Shown here piece by piece: positions 11,870 to 24,627 of a DNA stretch of 48,727 nt. Every line of letters begins with the position of its first letter. Position 1 is the stretch's first letter. The notes below the pieces were generated by a model. It made no database searches. It saw only the letters and a program-made list of their open reading frames with translations, and was not told the DNA's origin. The DNA is from Pelomyxa schiedti (Eukaryota; Evosea; Pelobiontida; Pelomyxidae), in NCBI GenBank assembly GCA_020536535.1, contig JAHLWZ010000915.1, positions 1 to 48,727 of the forward strand, given 5' to 3'. The position numbers and the translations under genes are program-made.

Positions 11870-14800
11870 ATGCCTGCTGCCTCCGACAAGAATAAAGCTG
11901 CGACAAGCACGAAGAATAAACCCAACCAAAAGCAACCACGCAGAGATCCCGTCTCCGTAAGTGCTAAGAAATCGGTCGATGCAACAGCTACAGCGACAGC
12001 AAAAGCAAACCCAAACACGACTTCACGACGTACTGTCCCAGTTAAAAGCGATCCGATTGACATGGGCGATGCGCCGCTCCCTTCTGTAACAGCGAAACAA
12101 CCGCCTCGACCTTTTGTGAAAAAGGTCGTCGCAAATCCACATCTCTCACGAGAACGGGAAGCCGAGGCCCTGAAGAAAGTACAAACACATGCCACCAAAG
12201 AGCGTAAGACAACCAGACCCCGCGCTGAAGGAATGGATTCCACAGTGCACACTCCAGTGGATTTATGCTCCCATAAGTGGTTAGTTACTTCTTCTTTCGG
12301 AGGAAACAGATTACGGGCACCACCAATTTACTCTGGGGACGGCAAGTAATGTCTTCGCTCTAGTTCCTTCTTTTTACTTACGAGGTGAAAAAAACAGATT
12401 TTTGCTGGTGCCAGAATCTGAAAACATTTTAGTTTACAGTGTAACAACTGGTTTTTGTGTGCAGAGACTCGTCGGCCATAAGTCTTTAGTTACTGCCATT
12501 GTACTACACCCTACAAATCCCTCACAAATTTTTTCATCTGCACTGGATGGGACTGTATACCTCTGGGACTTCCCGAAAGGCGCAGTCATTGACGTAATAC
12601 CACATTAGCGCTGATCAATCTTTTTAATTGATTCACTAGACACACCGCTTCTCAGAAGGAGGGGTGCATTCTCTGTTTACAAGAAAACATCCCGAAACCG
12701 CGCTTCTTGCTCTTGTCGGTAACCTGCACGACTCAGTCTCTTTTGTTTTTGAATTTCCTTCTGGAAATCTTCAAGCACAGCCCAAATTGGTGGTAGGTGG
12801 CATCCATATACATCATTTAACTGGCACCCTTAGCAACGGCTTGAGTGCGGACTTCCTTGCAGGGCTGCTTTCCGTCCTGACGGAGCTCTTTTAGCTGGCA
12901 TAAGTGGAATCTCCCTTTGGCTACACAACTTGGTGTCACACACATCACTCAAGTAGCACCTCGTTCAATTATCTCTGCTTAATTTTGCACAATAAGGTTT
13001 ACCCACATATCACAGCTCACAGCATTGCATTTTGTAGGAAAATACTTGGCGGTTGGTGACTGGACAGGAAAAATTCTTTTGATAAGTGCCTGGCCTGAAA
13101 CACCATCATCCACACAGACCAAAATTGCATCTCTAAATCCAGTACTTTTACTCTGGCATAGTTTTAAGGTAGATGAAGTTTATGTTAAAACTTAGGTCTT
13201 TAATTAAATACTTAAGGTTACCACATTGGCAAGTGATGGAGTAGACTTGTTGTCTGGGGGTCTAGAGGTAAAAATGAAGGATCTTGCTCACATCTAACTG
13301 TATGAAGCCCGTGGTAGTAAGATGGAATCTTGTGACACACCTGTCCTCTTTCACATCAAAGCTTGGACATGGCAATGAGTTGGAGCATATCGTTGTATCA
13401 CCAACTCAAGCACATCATGCACTTGTATTTTCCTCGAATGAAATTCACATCTTAAATGCAGCTGCACAAACTCTATTAGTAACAATTTCGGAACTCAATC
13501 TCGGTAAAACTCTGACTAGCATCATGTCTCTTATCGTCAGGGTATAGGGTGGTCAGCCTCTGACGCAGGCTTGGTCAGATTGTCAGATACTCACGTGTAT
13601 GCCTTACCCTCGAAACGAGGCTATCTACAAGGGGTAGACGTCACAAAGCGACAGTACTTACCTTACATACCCTTTTAATTATTCATACCAGTAAATAGGA
13701 GAATTTTCCATATTCCTGTTGCTCCTCCTACCCAAGAAAGTACAGCACTGGAAAAAATCAGCCATGTCTGTTTTTGCGATACCAGAGAAGCATGTTACCT
13801 AGTCACTGTGTGTTACACCACGTCACAGTTATCTTTAATATCACATAGATCGACGAGCGTATGTCGAGACTCACCAACATAACCGAGGTGTATATGAAAT
13901 TCTGGTCTGTTGTAAACCTCATCGAGTTTGTTTCCCACTCGTCTTTCAACAGATTAGAATGCAATTTCAATATTATGTTTCTTACACTTTTTTTCCAAAC
14001 AGCTTTAAGCTTATTACACGGGTGGACCAACCTCATAAAAATACCGTGACATCCCTCGTCTCACATCCCTCTGAAGACATTGTAATCACAACATCCAAAG
14101 ATACAAGGTTTAAAGTGTGGAGCACTTTTGTTGTAAAGAAGCCACGCTTAGTAACAGAAAGTGTGCCTGACTTCAAAAAAAAAAAGTCTGACATTACAAA
14201 AGGAGGAACTGTTGAAGAGGCCAAAGAAGTGGTGCGCTGGAGATGTGTGGGAGAATATTTTTACAAAAACTACCCTGTGAATGGGTGCTCTTTTTCGGAA
14301 GATGGGTCTATACTTGCATGCATAATGCAAGAGGCATTTTCCCCCAGTTTCTTCTCCTCTCACACTTTCAAAGATTGTCACCCTATGGGACCTAAAAACA
14401 AAGACCATTCTTACAACCCTCTCTCTGGGATCCAATGATATCAATTAAGTATTGAAGAGCGGGTTCTGAATATATTAACCCACTGTGCAGGTGGGCTTTT
14501 TTCCTTCCATCCACGAGTTTCTTGTTGGTTTCCACATCCACACAAGCCTCGCTCCTTGATTGGTTATCCCTGACACCAGTCCGCCATTACAAGTATCCAT
14601 AAATTAGTCTTTTCTGCGAACTCTAATGCTCTCAGAATGCCCATCTCGTTCTGTGCAGTCGATCGCTACCAGCCACTGTTTGCTTTAGCCACATCATATA
14701 ATATCTCCCCAACATTGAGCGAAATCATCTCAGAAGAATTCCAGTGGAATCAGCGAGAATCAGACAGCTGGCGTTCGCTGAGTATCAGTGCTTCTGGTAA

Positions 14801-15623
14801 TGGAGAAATTTAAGAATACGAAATTAGAACGCACCTTAACTTCCCTTGAACAGAGAGAGCTCACGTGTTTGATTCCAAGAAATATGCCGAACTATTGTCC
14901 AGCACGCTAATGGTATTTGATGCCAGAAAACCAGAAGCAGAGGCAGTACTTACAGTTTGCCCGTCAATTACGGGGTTATCTTTTGATTCTTCAAAAGAGT
15001 ATGCCATACAACCTCATAATTGGTGTTTTTTTTAAAGTTTTTTTTTATAGCTCTCTATCAGCAAGTCGGCTTATAATTGCTACTCGGGAACCAGAGTTGA
15101 TCACATTAGAAAGGAGTGCGATACAACCTTCCTCGGCAGCGAAAGAAATGGAGGACACACTCTCAGACAAACCTAAAACAAGTGACGAATCGAGCATGGA
15201 GGCCGAACGAGCGGCAGAAGTGCAGGCCAAAATTCGCTTCTCGCAGTTGTTCGGCGCAATTTCCAAAGTGCGATCGAACTCAGAAGCAGCAGAACGGGAG
15301 ACTCCCCTCGAACAACCCACTGTCCTTGTTGCCAAACAGTGTGATACATGCCCTTTTCTTCCGTCTTATTCATTCAACTTAGGGCCTGTGCGGACTACCT
15401 CACCATGCCCACTCACGCACTACCCCCAGCACACACAGCCTACGCCGCCATTATGGACAAACTACTTAGACCTACATCAACTACAAACACCACAAGCAGC
15501 ACTACCCCCACCAACCCAACCGAGCAGAATTACACAGAACCAACATCTACCTCAAAGCCAGACAAGGCCACTTACACGGTCAACCCTGCCGACTTCACAG
15601 ACTTCTTTGCAACCTTGTTCTGA
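11870..15623 (+). CDS. WDR75: WDR75/Utp17 (Nan1)-like WD40 protein of the U3 snoRNP
   Basis: Predicted nucleolar protein of the small-subunit processome (t-UTP group), needed for 18S rRNA transcription and processing. I start it at ATG 11870 (MPAASDKNKAATSTKNKPNQ), giving a lysine-rich leader of about 110 residues before the propeller. WD repeats follow: FLLVPESENILVYSVTTGFC, VQRLVGHKSLVTAIVLHPTN, SALDGTVYLWDFPKGAVID, LTALHFVGKYLAVGDWTGKI, and HKNTVTSLVSHPSEDIVITT with SKDTRFKVWSTF. The block EEAKEVVRWRCVGEYFYKNY then GCSFSEDGSILACIM matches the WDR75-type second propeller, where new transcript is monitored (W-C-V then SFS-DGS). The C-terminal part is acidic to polar and ends LPPAHTAYAAIMDKLLRPTS then PADFTDFFATLF, stop TGA at 15621-15623. 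About 15 short exons. WD40 is certain; orthology to WDR75 is likely but not proven. Confidence 0.75.
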
Positions 15624-15714
15624 TGCCGAGGTTGCCAAGACAAAAGGAAAAATATGCTCTGATTCCCTTGACTTTTCTTTTTCGTTGGGGAAAACTAAAG
15701 TTATTCCTCTGTTA

Positions 15715-18700
15715 TTAAGTGCTTTGCTGAGCACTGGTTCTAGCAGGAGAGTCTTCTGTACTAGTGTCAGGGGGGGATACTTGTTCTGGTGGCGGAGGAG
15801 GAAGAGCTTCTGTGTTGATTTTTATGCCCACCTCCTTTGGGCGTGCTTTGGCCCTGGCCCACTTCTCTGGGGGTGTTCCGTGGGCAAATATGACCAAGTC
15901 GCCATCGCGTGCGTTGAGGGGGTAGCCCTTGATGTTCTCCTCGTTCGCGGCGAACCAATCAAGCTCGTAGAGTGCTTGAATGTCAGTGGTGCTGTGCCTG
16001 GTTTTTTCGGGTATGGTGATATTAGATTAGATTAGATGAGATGAGAATAGTCAATGGTTTTGGTTTGGGTTGCGATTTAATATTGGGTGGGTTGGGCTTA
16101 CATGACGGTCTTGGCAACCCACACTGTCCCTGGTGAAGGTGCCAAGGTAGGGAAGCAGGAAGAAATCATCACTTTGAGTTCCATAACCTTGGCAGTGACA
16201 GGAAGATATACATCCCCTTTTCATTGGGTGGGTTTGAAGAATTAAGATGTGTAAAAAAAAACCCACCTTTGGCACCAAGAGTCCCCGCCTCGGGGTCAAA
16301 ATATCTTACTTCCAGCAACATGTCACCGTCCTTGCAAATGGCCTGCTGTGGGTCTTCCATCACCTGGAAAAGTGAGTTCACAGTTATTCCGCCCATAAGC
16401 TTACCTGTACGGCTAAATCTACAGAGTCACGGATGTGTGGCAGAACATCACGCAGAGCCTTGTTTTCGCGTAGACTACTACCAGCTTTGGGTAAAGTGAG
16501 TATGGAACTGGGAGAAACAGTGCAATTCACCAAAGTTCCCCGCCTTAGTTCGGATTCGTATGTGACTCGCTTCGCAGCTTAAAAAGGGAGCGGCACAAGA
16601 GCGGATTTCACTCAACACACTCAAGTCCCCAAGATTTACTTCACCAATTAACCTGAACATGTCACTTTCTGCTTGGAAGTTGTACGAAAAAAATCTCACC
16701 TGAATGAAGTATTTCTTAGGGGATATTGCAAGAAAAAATAACAACCTTGACTTGACCTTCTTGTGCAGGCAACCCAAGCTCCACGAATAGGTTTATTCCA
16801 TTGAATACGCTACTCTCAATGAGAGTTTTGGAGTGTGCAGTATACTCCCGAGGGTTGAGGGAACTCTGGCACAACCGAAACTTATCATGTGGTACATTAA
16901 TCTTTTGTGCAATTTCCGCTTTGAGTTCTTTAATTGTTCGCCTTTGATCAAAGGTTATCTTCTTTGGGTTAGTTTGGGTTTAGGGGTTCAAGTCATTACT
17001 TCTTGGTCTGACAGTGTCGAGCCAGGTAAGTTGAAAAAGAGTTCGATAGTATTCTGTTCTTTATCAAACTTTTCTTTCAGTCTCGAAGGCACATGATCGT
17101 CTGCCTGTTCCACATACAATACAACTTCCCCTAAACCAGTCAGAAGCTGTTGAACTATCCGAGTGTCTTGTCTTGGTAACTCAGATATTTTTGTATGGCC
17201 ATCAACTAATTGGATGTGGACAACTCTTTAAAAAGTCAGACAATAAAAAACAATTGGTGTTTCCAGTGCAGTACCGCATAGATTCCAGAGGTATTCCTAC
17301 CGCAGAACTGATCATCCTTTGCATATCAGACTGCACAAGCTTAGCTTCAACAACAGTTTCATAAGGATCAGCAAATTCACCGTTTTCTTTGAGGACAAAC
17401 ACTTTCAACTTGTAGTATTTAGAGTTACACAGAGATCAAATGTGTAAAGGAAGGCACACCACAATAGAGGAATTTAGGGTCTCTACTGGCGGAAAGTCAG
17501 CGCCGGGTTCCTTTGTCTCAAGAGCAACTGCCATATTGGAGTGAAAGCCAAGTTGCATTAAAGAATTGCTGTCCTTTCCAACATAGGCGGCACCTAAACT
17601 GGAGTTAAAACAACGGGAAGCTACTTTTCCCCCAGTTTCTTCCAGGGCCGAACAACCTAATGTCCTATTGCTTAAATTGAATCCTCTCAACCGCACACAT
17701 TCAAGGGGATAGCCAAAGGAAGGTACATGAATTCTCATAGTTTCGTATGCAATTTGCTGAAGAAAATATTGGCATAGAAATAAGGCAGGCAAAAACTTAC
17801 TGTTGCTTCAGCAAGAGTCTTACGTTTATGTACATGCAGGGGGCGTACTTCCCCACCACACATTAGACGCATATTAAGAGTGTCACGCCTGATTTGATAG
17901 GCTTCTTTTTCAGCGAGAAACTCTTTGTTTTCTCTCATGACGTCTTCACTGCCAGTATTGGTTAGAAGGTGTTAAGATGGAAAACAGGACAATTCAGCGT
18001 TTTCCTTACATTACATTGGAGGGGATTATGCTCTCAGGAATGTTGAAGTCCGAGCAGCTGGATACCTTGCGATAAAACAACATATAGGCACTTAAACCAG
18101 ACTTCCTTGGAAACTTAGAAATTTACAGTTGGGACGAATGTGCACACTTCGATTTGGTGGCATCTCCTTCTGAAGTGTCATCCATCGGGTTACCTTTCAG
18201 TTGTAAGAATAACTACTGTTGGCTATTTTCTTACCATAGCCATCAGCCAGATCTTCCAAAGATATGGCTGTCACTTGGGCATCGTTAAAGCGTATCCACA
18301 TATTCTTTTCGAAGTCTTTTGCGTATGCCATATAATGCCCTGGTTCCACTGAGTACGGAAATTGCAAGATTTTGAACAAACCACCAAATGCGCCTCCACT
18401 GTGCAAAAGAATGGAATACAAGTCGTAGAGAGTTGTGTTGCAAGTAACACCTTCATCAAGATATGGAGCCATGTCAAGGCGGGTAGGGAACGTGACCTGA
18501 GTTTTTACGGTTGGTGCGTTTTCTCTATGACTACAGTGAGAGGGCTTACTCTGTTATTTAATTTAAATCGTCTCCATGTGCGTGGGTCATATTGAAAGCG
18601 TTTCAACTGTATAGTCAGTATTTCTGGCAGTTGTTTGAACCTTTTTTTATGGTTGTTCACTCTTGTTTTCTTTGCGTAGGGAGATACTTGAAAGACTTGG

Positions 18701-19863
18701 CACTTGTAGTGTTCTTATCACACTGAGGGCAATATATGCCGTTGTCACCCTGCATAATCTCTGGAGTGATAAACTGTGAAAGGGAAGCTTCTAAGGATGG
18801 ACTAGCTTCTATCACAAGTGACACATCCATAAAAGGGTCTGACCGAGCCCTTGGTCAACAGTTAACCATGAACATTTCTAATACACCTACTTGACATTCC
18901 CACAGACGAGACAACAACTGGCGTCTGCAAGCACGCCAGTGAACAGTGCAGTCACAGGTGCAGATAAGTTGTTACTTCCCTCCATTGCCGCAGTTGCATA
19001 AATACTATCAAGGGCTTCAAAAAGTACCTAACCTCCTTTAACAAAAAACACAGAAAGAAGGGATTACCCTTAACAATTCTTGCACGTCTTGTTGCACAAA
19101 CTGTGATGACCATCAAATTAAAGGCATTTGTTTTTTTCAAAAAGGAAAAGGGAGGATACTGCTTCAGTGTCAGTCCATCCAAAACTTGTAATAAGTGCCT
19201 TGGTATCAACAGAGGGCCACAAACCCAACTGCATGCGAGCAAATAGCAGTTGCATCTCCTTTGTAATGTGGTGCTTTGATCCCCATCTTTGTGTGTGTTG
19301 GTCCCGTTTAACAAACTTCTTCAATAAACATAATCCAGTTTGAATACACAACTGATATACAAATCTCCTGAATTCAGGTGTCAAATACAGTGTCTGCAGA
19401 ACTGAATTCATGTAACAAGTGGCCCCTGAAGAAAAAAAAAAAAGAAAGGAAAAAAAAAAAAATTCTCAGTTTGAAACTGGCGACTCAACAATTCGGCCTC
19501 CAAAAACAACACAATGTCATATATCTACTATCTACTATCTACACTCTCCAGCACGAGGGCTCCCTCCCAACACTTGGACCCCACGAAGCCAAAACTCGGG
19601 CGACGCAACGCACCCAAGTTGTCCAGGCCACACCCCATGGCGGACCTCTCGTCGTAGCTCCTCCTCACGCAGGCGGCGGCCGCCACGGCGGACGCCAGGC
19701 CCGTCTGCCTCAGCCTCCCCGCGCCCCCGCCCGAAGCCAGGCTCGCGTCCAGCGACGCCTGCGTCCCCACTGCCTTCCCTCCTACTCCTCCTCCGCCTCT
19801 CCCCCCTCCTCGTCCTTTGGCTGCCGGTGGTGGCGGGGGCGGTGGCGGGGCGCCTGATGACAT
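15715..19863 (-). CDS. Ubiquitin carboxyl-terminal hydrolase (USP40/USP47-like)
   Basis: A cysteine-protease deubiquitinase. The start is ATG 19863, in MSSGAPPPPPPPPAAKGRGG, a low-complexity leader of about 80 residues. An intron then splits the Cys box, which rejoins as GLDNLGATCYMNSVLQTLYL (catalytic Cys in TCY). VQQDVQELLRV and LFEALDSIYATAAMEG follow, then a zinc-ribbon pair (CCLVCGNVK and IYCPQCDK). The His box rejoins as LYSILLHSGGAFG plus GHYMAYAKDFEKNMWIRFND. The QDVQEL and ILLHSG...GHY signatures place it with USP40/USP47. The long C-terminal half has HVHKRKTLAEAT and, near the end, DWFAANEENIKGYPLNARDG, consistent with the ubiquitin-like repeats of that subgroup. The end is STEDSPARTSAQQST. 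It has many introns and is convergent with the WD40 gene, 91 bp apart. Confidence 0.85.
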
Positions 19864-20061
19864 TGCTTGGGTTTTTTTTTTTTTTGGTATTTGTCGGTTA
19901 GCTGCTAGCCCGAGTTTTATCTGGTACAGGAGCAAGGGTTTTTGGTGTGGAGAAAAATAGAACGGGAAGGACCGCGGAACAATTACCGGTGATAGAATTC
20001 TCTTGGTTTTTTTTATGGCTTTGGGTATAGGGGTTTTTTTTTTTTGTTTGGGAACATAGTG

Positions 20062-21234
20062 TTATAGTGGGCACCTGCCACAAATGATTTGAGTGCCCTT
20101 CATTCTGTACTTGCCCTCCGGTGGTTTGTGGCAAACAGAGCAAACGAAGCAAGCAGCGTGGTACTGCTGGCTTCCCGCTTTTACAAACGAGCCACTGATC
20201 GGGCGTTGGCACCTGGTAGCGGGAACGTAAGGACTTGCTTGTAAAAGATAAGGGGTAATACATTGCGCATTTCTCGCAGAATTGATTTGTGAAACAAGTT
20301 CCGCAGTATGGAAGTCCGCCTTGTGCTTGGAATCCACCAGAGAGCGATCCCTTGCAGCCAGTGCAAACGAAGCAGCTCATGTGCCACAATCTGTCCAGGG
20401 CACGAACACCTAGAGGTAGGAAGTAAATTTACAGGAAATCTTGTTATATTGTACGCTACCGGATACAACAGGCAGATTGCAAACTCCGCAAATATTTTCA
20501 GCTGTACAGAGTTAAAGAAACTTCAAGGAAAAGTAAAATAACCTGGCCTTGGAGGGGCACCCGTGGCTGGTTGAGCGGGAGGCGGTACGTTTGCCGGGGA
20601 AGCTGGAGGAGCAGCTCCTAGGCCTAAAAATGTGTAATGTCAAAGGTTGTTTGTAAACTCCTATGCCCTTTTTCATACCTGGAACAGCTGCACCGCATCC
20701 AAAACAGAACTTGGAGCCCGGCACCAACTTGACACCACAACCTCCACAAAACGCAGGACTTCCGGTCGATGCCGCTGAGGTTGGGGTAACTGGGGTGGGT
20801 GAAGCAGGCGTCTTCACTGGAGTCACAACAGGGGTTGGTGTGACAACAGGCTTGGGTGGTTCGACTCTGACTGGGGCAATCACTTCAAACCTTACGAACT
20901 TGGCACCCGAAGTAATGCAGTCCTGAACAGCTGTGTTCAAATGGGCATCCTTGAAAGAAAAAAAAAGTTGAATGTGGCCTTTAGTAAAAAGCAAAAAATA
21001 CCCAATGCACTTCATACCTCCTTCAAAGTGATAACGTTTCCATCCCTTTTCTTGTATGTCAAGCCGACTGGGTGACCGAACTTGGCCTCCAACTTGGCGT
21101 TGACATCACTGAAAGTCGCGCCACGCGGAACTTCGACTTCCTTGAGTTGCTGACCCGCAAACGCTTTAATCTTGAACTACGCAGTACGTAAGTACAAACG
21201 CAAAAAAAGACGACAATGTCGCTTGTGGTACCAT
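20062..21234 (-). CDS. PB1 / zinc-ribbon / double-LIM adaptor protein
   Basis: A cytosolic adaptor with three protein-interaction modules. The first exon seems to be the ATG alone (21232-21234); after an intron the frame runs FKIKAFAGQQLKEVEVPRGA, LTYKKRDGKVITLKE and AHLNTAVQDCITSG, a PB1-type ubiquitin-like fold. A proline/threonine linker follows (VVTPTPVVTPVKTPASPTPV). A zinc ribbon comes next (FCGGCGVKLVPGSKFCFGCG). Two LIM domains close the protein: CGVCNLPVV then LWHMSCFVCTGCKGSLSGGF, and CQRPISGSFVKAGSQQYHAA then CFVCSVCHKPPEG, with a CGRCPL end. The zinc ligands are all visible. LIM proteins of amoebae often work with actin, but no partner is shown here. The order PB1, ribbon, LIM, LIM is unusual. 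It lies 198 bp from each minus-strand neighbour. Confidence 0.82.
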
Positions 21235-21432
21235 GGTGCCTGTTGTTCGGTTTTTTTTTGTTTTTTTTTTGTTCGAGCGAGATCTTTTTTTTCTTTTAGC
21301 TGAACTTTTGGTTTTCTGCCCTCTCGGGAACGGCCGGGTTTTGACAAAAAGACCAGGGATAATTTTTGTTGCCTTGATAACGCAGTTGCTGATGCTGCGG
21401 TTCTAAACCTAATCTATTTCACAGAGCCTAAC

Positions 21433-24226
21433 TCAGGATTGTTTTTGCCGAAGGCGTTTGTAGTCAGCCATAGAAAGTCCCGACGAAACTGGCGCAGCAG
21501 GCGCCGCTGGAGTTGCTGATGACGTGGAATTACCGAGGATTCTGGGGGGAGTTGTTCTGTTCGTAGTGCTAGTCGTCGTAGTCGCTGCTGTTGTGGAAGA
21601 CTCCACCTTGGAAACATCAATGTCCAGTTCAAAGTCGTGAGCTTTCATCATTGATTCTGCGTAGTCTTCCTGCGGAGGAAGTTGTATCAGTGGTTTTGGT
21701 GGCGTAGTTGGAGTTGCCGGAGAAGCTGAGGCCGGTGTGGGTGCAGGAGCAGAAGCCGGTGCCTGTGATTGGGACTGGGGTTGTGCTGGTGTAGTAGTGG
21801 TAGTTGGTTTGGGTGCTTCAGAGGCCGCCGCTGAAGTGGGTGTAGTGGTTGAACTTGTGGGTGTGGCCGCATGGCCTTTGGAACCAGTGGCGGCTTTCTG
21901 CTGCTACGGGGTTTTAGTTCGTTTTTTGGTTCGAGCAGGTTCAGTGACATACCCTGGATTTGGAGCTTGGTGGAACAAAGACTTCAGGAACTGTCTTGCG
22001 CCTTTGACAGGGGTTCAAAGCTCCAGATGATGCGGATCCATCATTTTCAGCAACCTTGCCCATCGTTAGTGCACCAGGATCCCTAATGGTAACACACCAC
22101 AAGGCGCGAGGGCTTCTTTGGATAAAGAATTGCCTCATTCTTCCCTTCTGTTTCTCGTAAATTGGCCAGTTCCATTTGTAGTTGAGTCACCCTGGTTGTA
22201 GTTGATTTCCTTCCTAACTCATTCAAAGTCTAACCTGTTATGGTCCTCGTCCATCTGAGCTTCCTCCAGTTGTGATTGGATGATGGCTGCTTTCTTTATT
22301 GGTTTTGCCTTTTCTTTAGCACGTATTTCCTTGAGACGATAGTCATCCTGGAAAAGGTGTTATGTAGGACACAACACAGAGAAACTTACTTCTGAGTACT
22401 TGTAGGCCTTTGCCCACTGGAGGTTGTCTCTAACATCGCTGAACACTTGTTGGGATAAATATGTAGATTGTACTCTCCTTTCAATAGCATGCCGAGTGAA
22501 AAAATCGTATTCGGTCTGTTTACATTTTAAAGTCGTGTTTGTTGAGCTGTGCCCTTACAGCAGTAAAAGGCTGCTCAGAAATTGAACTAAGTGGAAAAGT
22601 TTTGGATGAGTCACTTTGGCTTGTTTGTAAGACAAGGTGAATATTTGTTTCATAAGTTGGGCCTCGTTTGGATGGATCAAGAGAATATGTTTTGCCCTTG
22701 TGCAATCCTTCATGACAATAAATTCAAATGGCAATAGAAGGTATACCAATAACAACTGCAATACGATAAACTTTTTTATCAAGGTGTATACCCAGAGATA
22801 CCCGAACAAAAGCCTTCTTCACAGCCTTCTCAAAGAAGGGTTCATTTACCCATTTGATGAGAAGGGATCTCCTAGAAAATACATCACAATGGTGCTGTTT
22901 TCATAGAAGTTGTATTTGCTTTATGTTTGAGATATCCATAAGTGTGTGTGCTTGTGTTTGAATATAGCCACTCCATACGGGAGTTGAATTTCTTGCATTT
23001 GTGCCAGAGTCATTATCTGTAAAGTATAAGGCTGGTACATTACTTTCAACTATAAGATCGTACGTCAGGGTCGGTCACTGAGGTAGAAGTCTCGTTGTGA
23101 GGAGGTGACGGCGGGCTGGGAGGTACAATTTCTAACGAAGGTGAGCCAGATTGGTGTGGCGAACTTTGGGGTTCTTTCTGTGAAGTGTAAGATCGAGAAA
23201 TGAACAAGGACTAGTGACTTCTTCAGTATCGCTGCCAACAGTGGTTGTGGTAGTCGTGGAAGTGGAAGTAGTAGAGGAAGAGGAAGAAGTGGAAGAAGAC
23301 TGAGTCGCGGGGTGCTTCTCACTTGAGGAAGTTGCAGTCGATTCAAGTTTTGCTCTTTTTTGTTTAATTGCCTTGAGGGCTGCATCAAAGCTAGCCTCTT
23401 TCCGGGTACGGTCACGCAACTGCCTCTCTGTGTGAAGGTTGGAAAAAGATGTCGAGGGGCTGCTGGGAGTGACCTGTGGCTTTGCTCGGAGTTTTTGGTT
23501 CCACTTTACTTTTGTTAGGTTGGGTGGTTCCACGTCGTTCTGCTCTTATACGTTGCCTTTCCATATTCCGTTTTCTTTGTTCATAGCGTTCTGCCAAAAC
23601 CTGTTCTCTCTTTATCTCAGATAATGAATCCAGGCTACAATAAAGTAAGCAATGGCTAGGGGAAAGTTTGAACAAAGCCGCACTATTTTCTATCCTCTGC
23701 ATCACCCTTTAAGTCATCATCCCACTCATCATGGTAGTCGCCATCACTTTCTGCAGGGTCGTTTTCTTGAGGGGAGCTCGTTCCAGTGCCAGCAGTAGCA
23801 CTGAAGAACAACAAGGGTGAGTGTGCAGGAAGAAAAGTAATGGGCGATTACAGTTTCCGTTTTTTCGTTTTCCTATCGTCCAGAATTTCCCCCTTTGCAA
23901 TATCAACCACAAACCCCCGGGAAAAAGAAAAAAAAGAAAAAAGAAAAAAAAACCCCGAACCTCTTCCACATCACTCGAGGCCTTCTGGCATTCAATAAGA
24001 TTAATAAGTTATGAGAGGACACCATTATACCTTGCTTGGTTCCTCCGGTTTGTCGTGGTGGTGATGGTGATGGTGCCGGTGGTGGTGATGGTGCTTGTCC
24101 GCTGTGTGTGCGGAGAAAAGTGCGTTAGTCTCACGTTTCTTGGGTTGTGTTTGTTTAAGAAGGAAAATAACCCCCGGCGTCTTTCTTCCTGTCCGTAGCG
24201 TCGTTCGGCTTGTTTGTATCAGACAT
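21433..24226 (-). CDS. RTF1: RTF1, Paf1-complex transcription elongation factor
   Basis: A nuclear Paf1-complex subunit that couples RNA polymerase II elongation to H2B ubiquitination. The start, MSDTNKPNDATDRKKDAGG (ATG 24226), is followed by a histidine-rich exon (HHHHHRHHHHHHH) and acidic sequence. Basic coiled sequence follows (LAERYEQRKRNMERQRIRAE; TERQLRDRTRKEASFDAALK). The Plus3 domain is seen in pieces at 22.4-23.1 kb: LPYGVAIF, WVNEPFFEKAVKKAFVRVSL, and RRVQSTYLSQQVFSDVRDNL. A helical C-terminal part (YRLKEIRAKEKAKPIKKAAI) leads to ALNPCQRRKTVPEVF, matching the RTF1 NPFxRR motif. A long Thr/Ala/Pro/Gln-rich stretch follows, then HDFELDIDVSKVES, the conserved HDF-x-IDL block. The end is ADYKRLRQKQS. 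The poly-His and Q/T-rich insertions are species features. Confidence 0.85.
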
Positions 24227-24627
24227 TTTTTTGCTTTTGTTTCCCAAAATCCAATCACTAGAAGAACTTGGAACGGCCGGCCTCGGGCCCAGGCTTTTTC
24301 CGAGACGAACCCTTGGTGGTGTTTGCGTGGCGTGCAAAGTGAGAGGATTGGGATTCGGTTGCAAGTCATTTGGGGGATTTCTGGTTGATCTATCCCTGTC
24401 CTATTGGGTTGAAGATTTGTGAAATAACCTGAGGGAGTGTAACATCAACGCCGACCGCGATGTAAGCAACAGCGAAAAAATGAAAAACGGACCTCGGAGG
24501 GGATTTCTTGCAGTCAATTTTGAACATTGGTTACCCGAAAATAACATCAAGTACTCGAACCTACAGCTTTGGAAGGGCAGCTTTCCTTTCTTTTTTGCAA
24601 AGATCGCAAAGAAAAGGGAGGACGGGA
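24227..24627. promoter_or_regulatory. Divergent intergenic region, RTF1 / receptor phosphodiesterase
   Basis: 401 bp between two divergent starts. A 72-codon plus-strand frame starting at 24480 overlaps the receptor's first exon out of frame; it has no recognisable features and could at most be an upstream ORF. No other gene is seen. The region should hold both promoters; I find no clear TATA or known operator. Confidence 0.4.

Noticed and set aside
16015-16050. ATTAG/GATGA short repeat as a functional element
   Set aside because: Only about four degenerate copies are present, inside an intron of the deubiquitinase gene; it is probably microsatellite noise.
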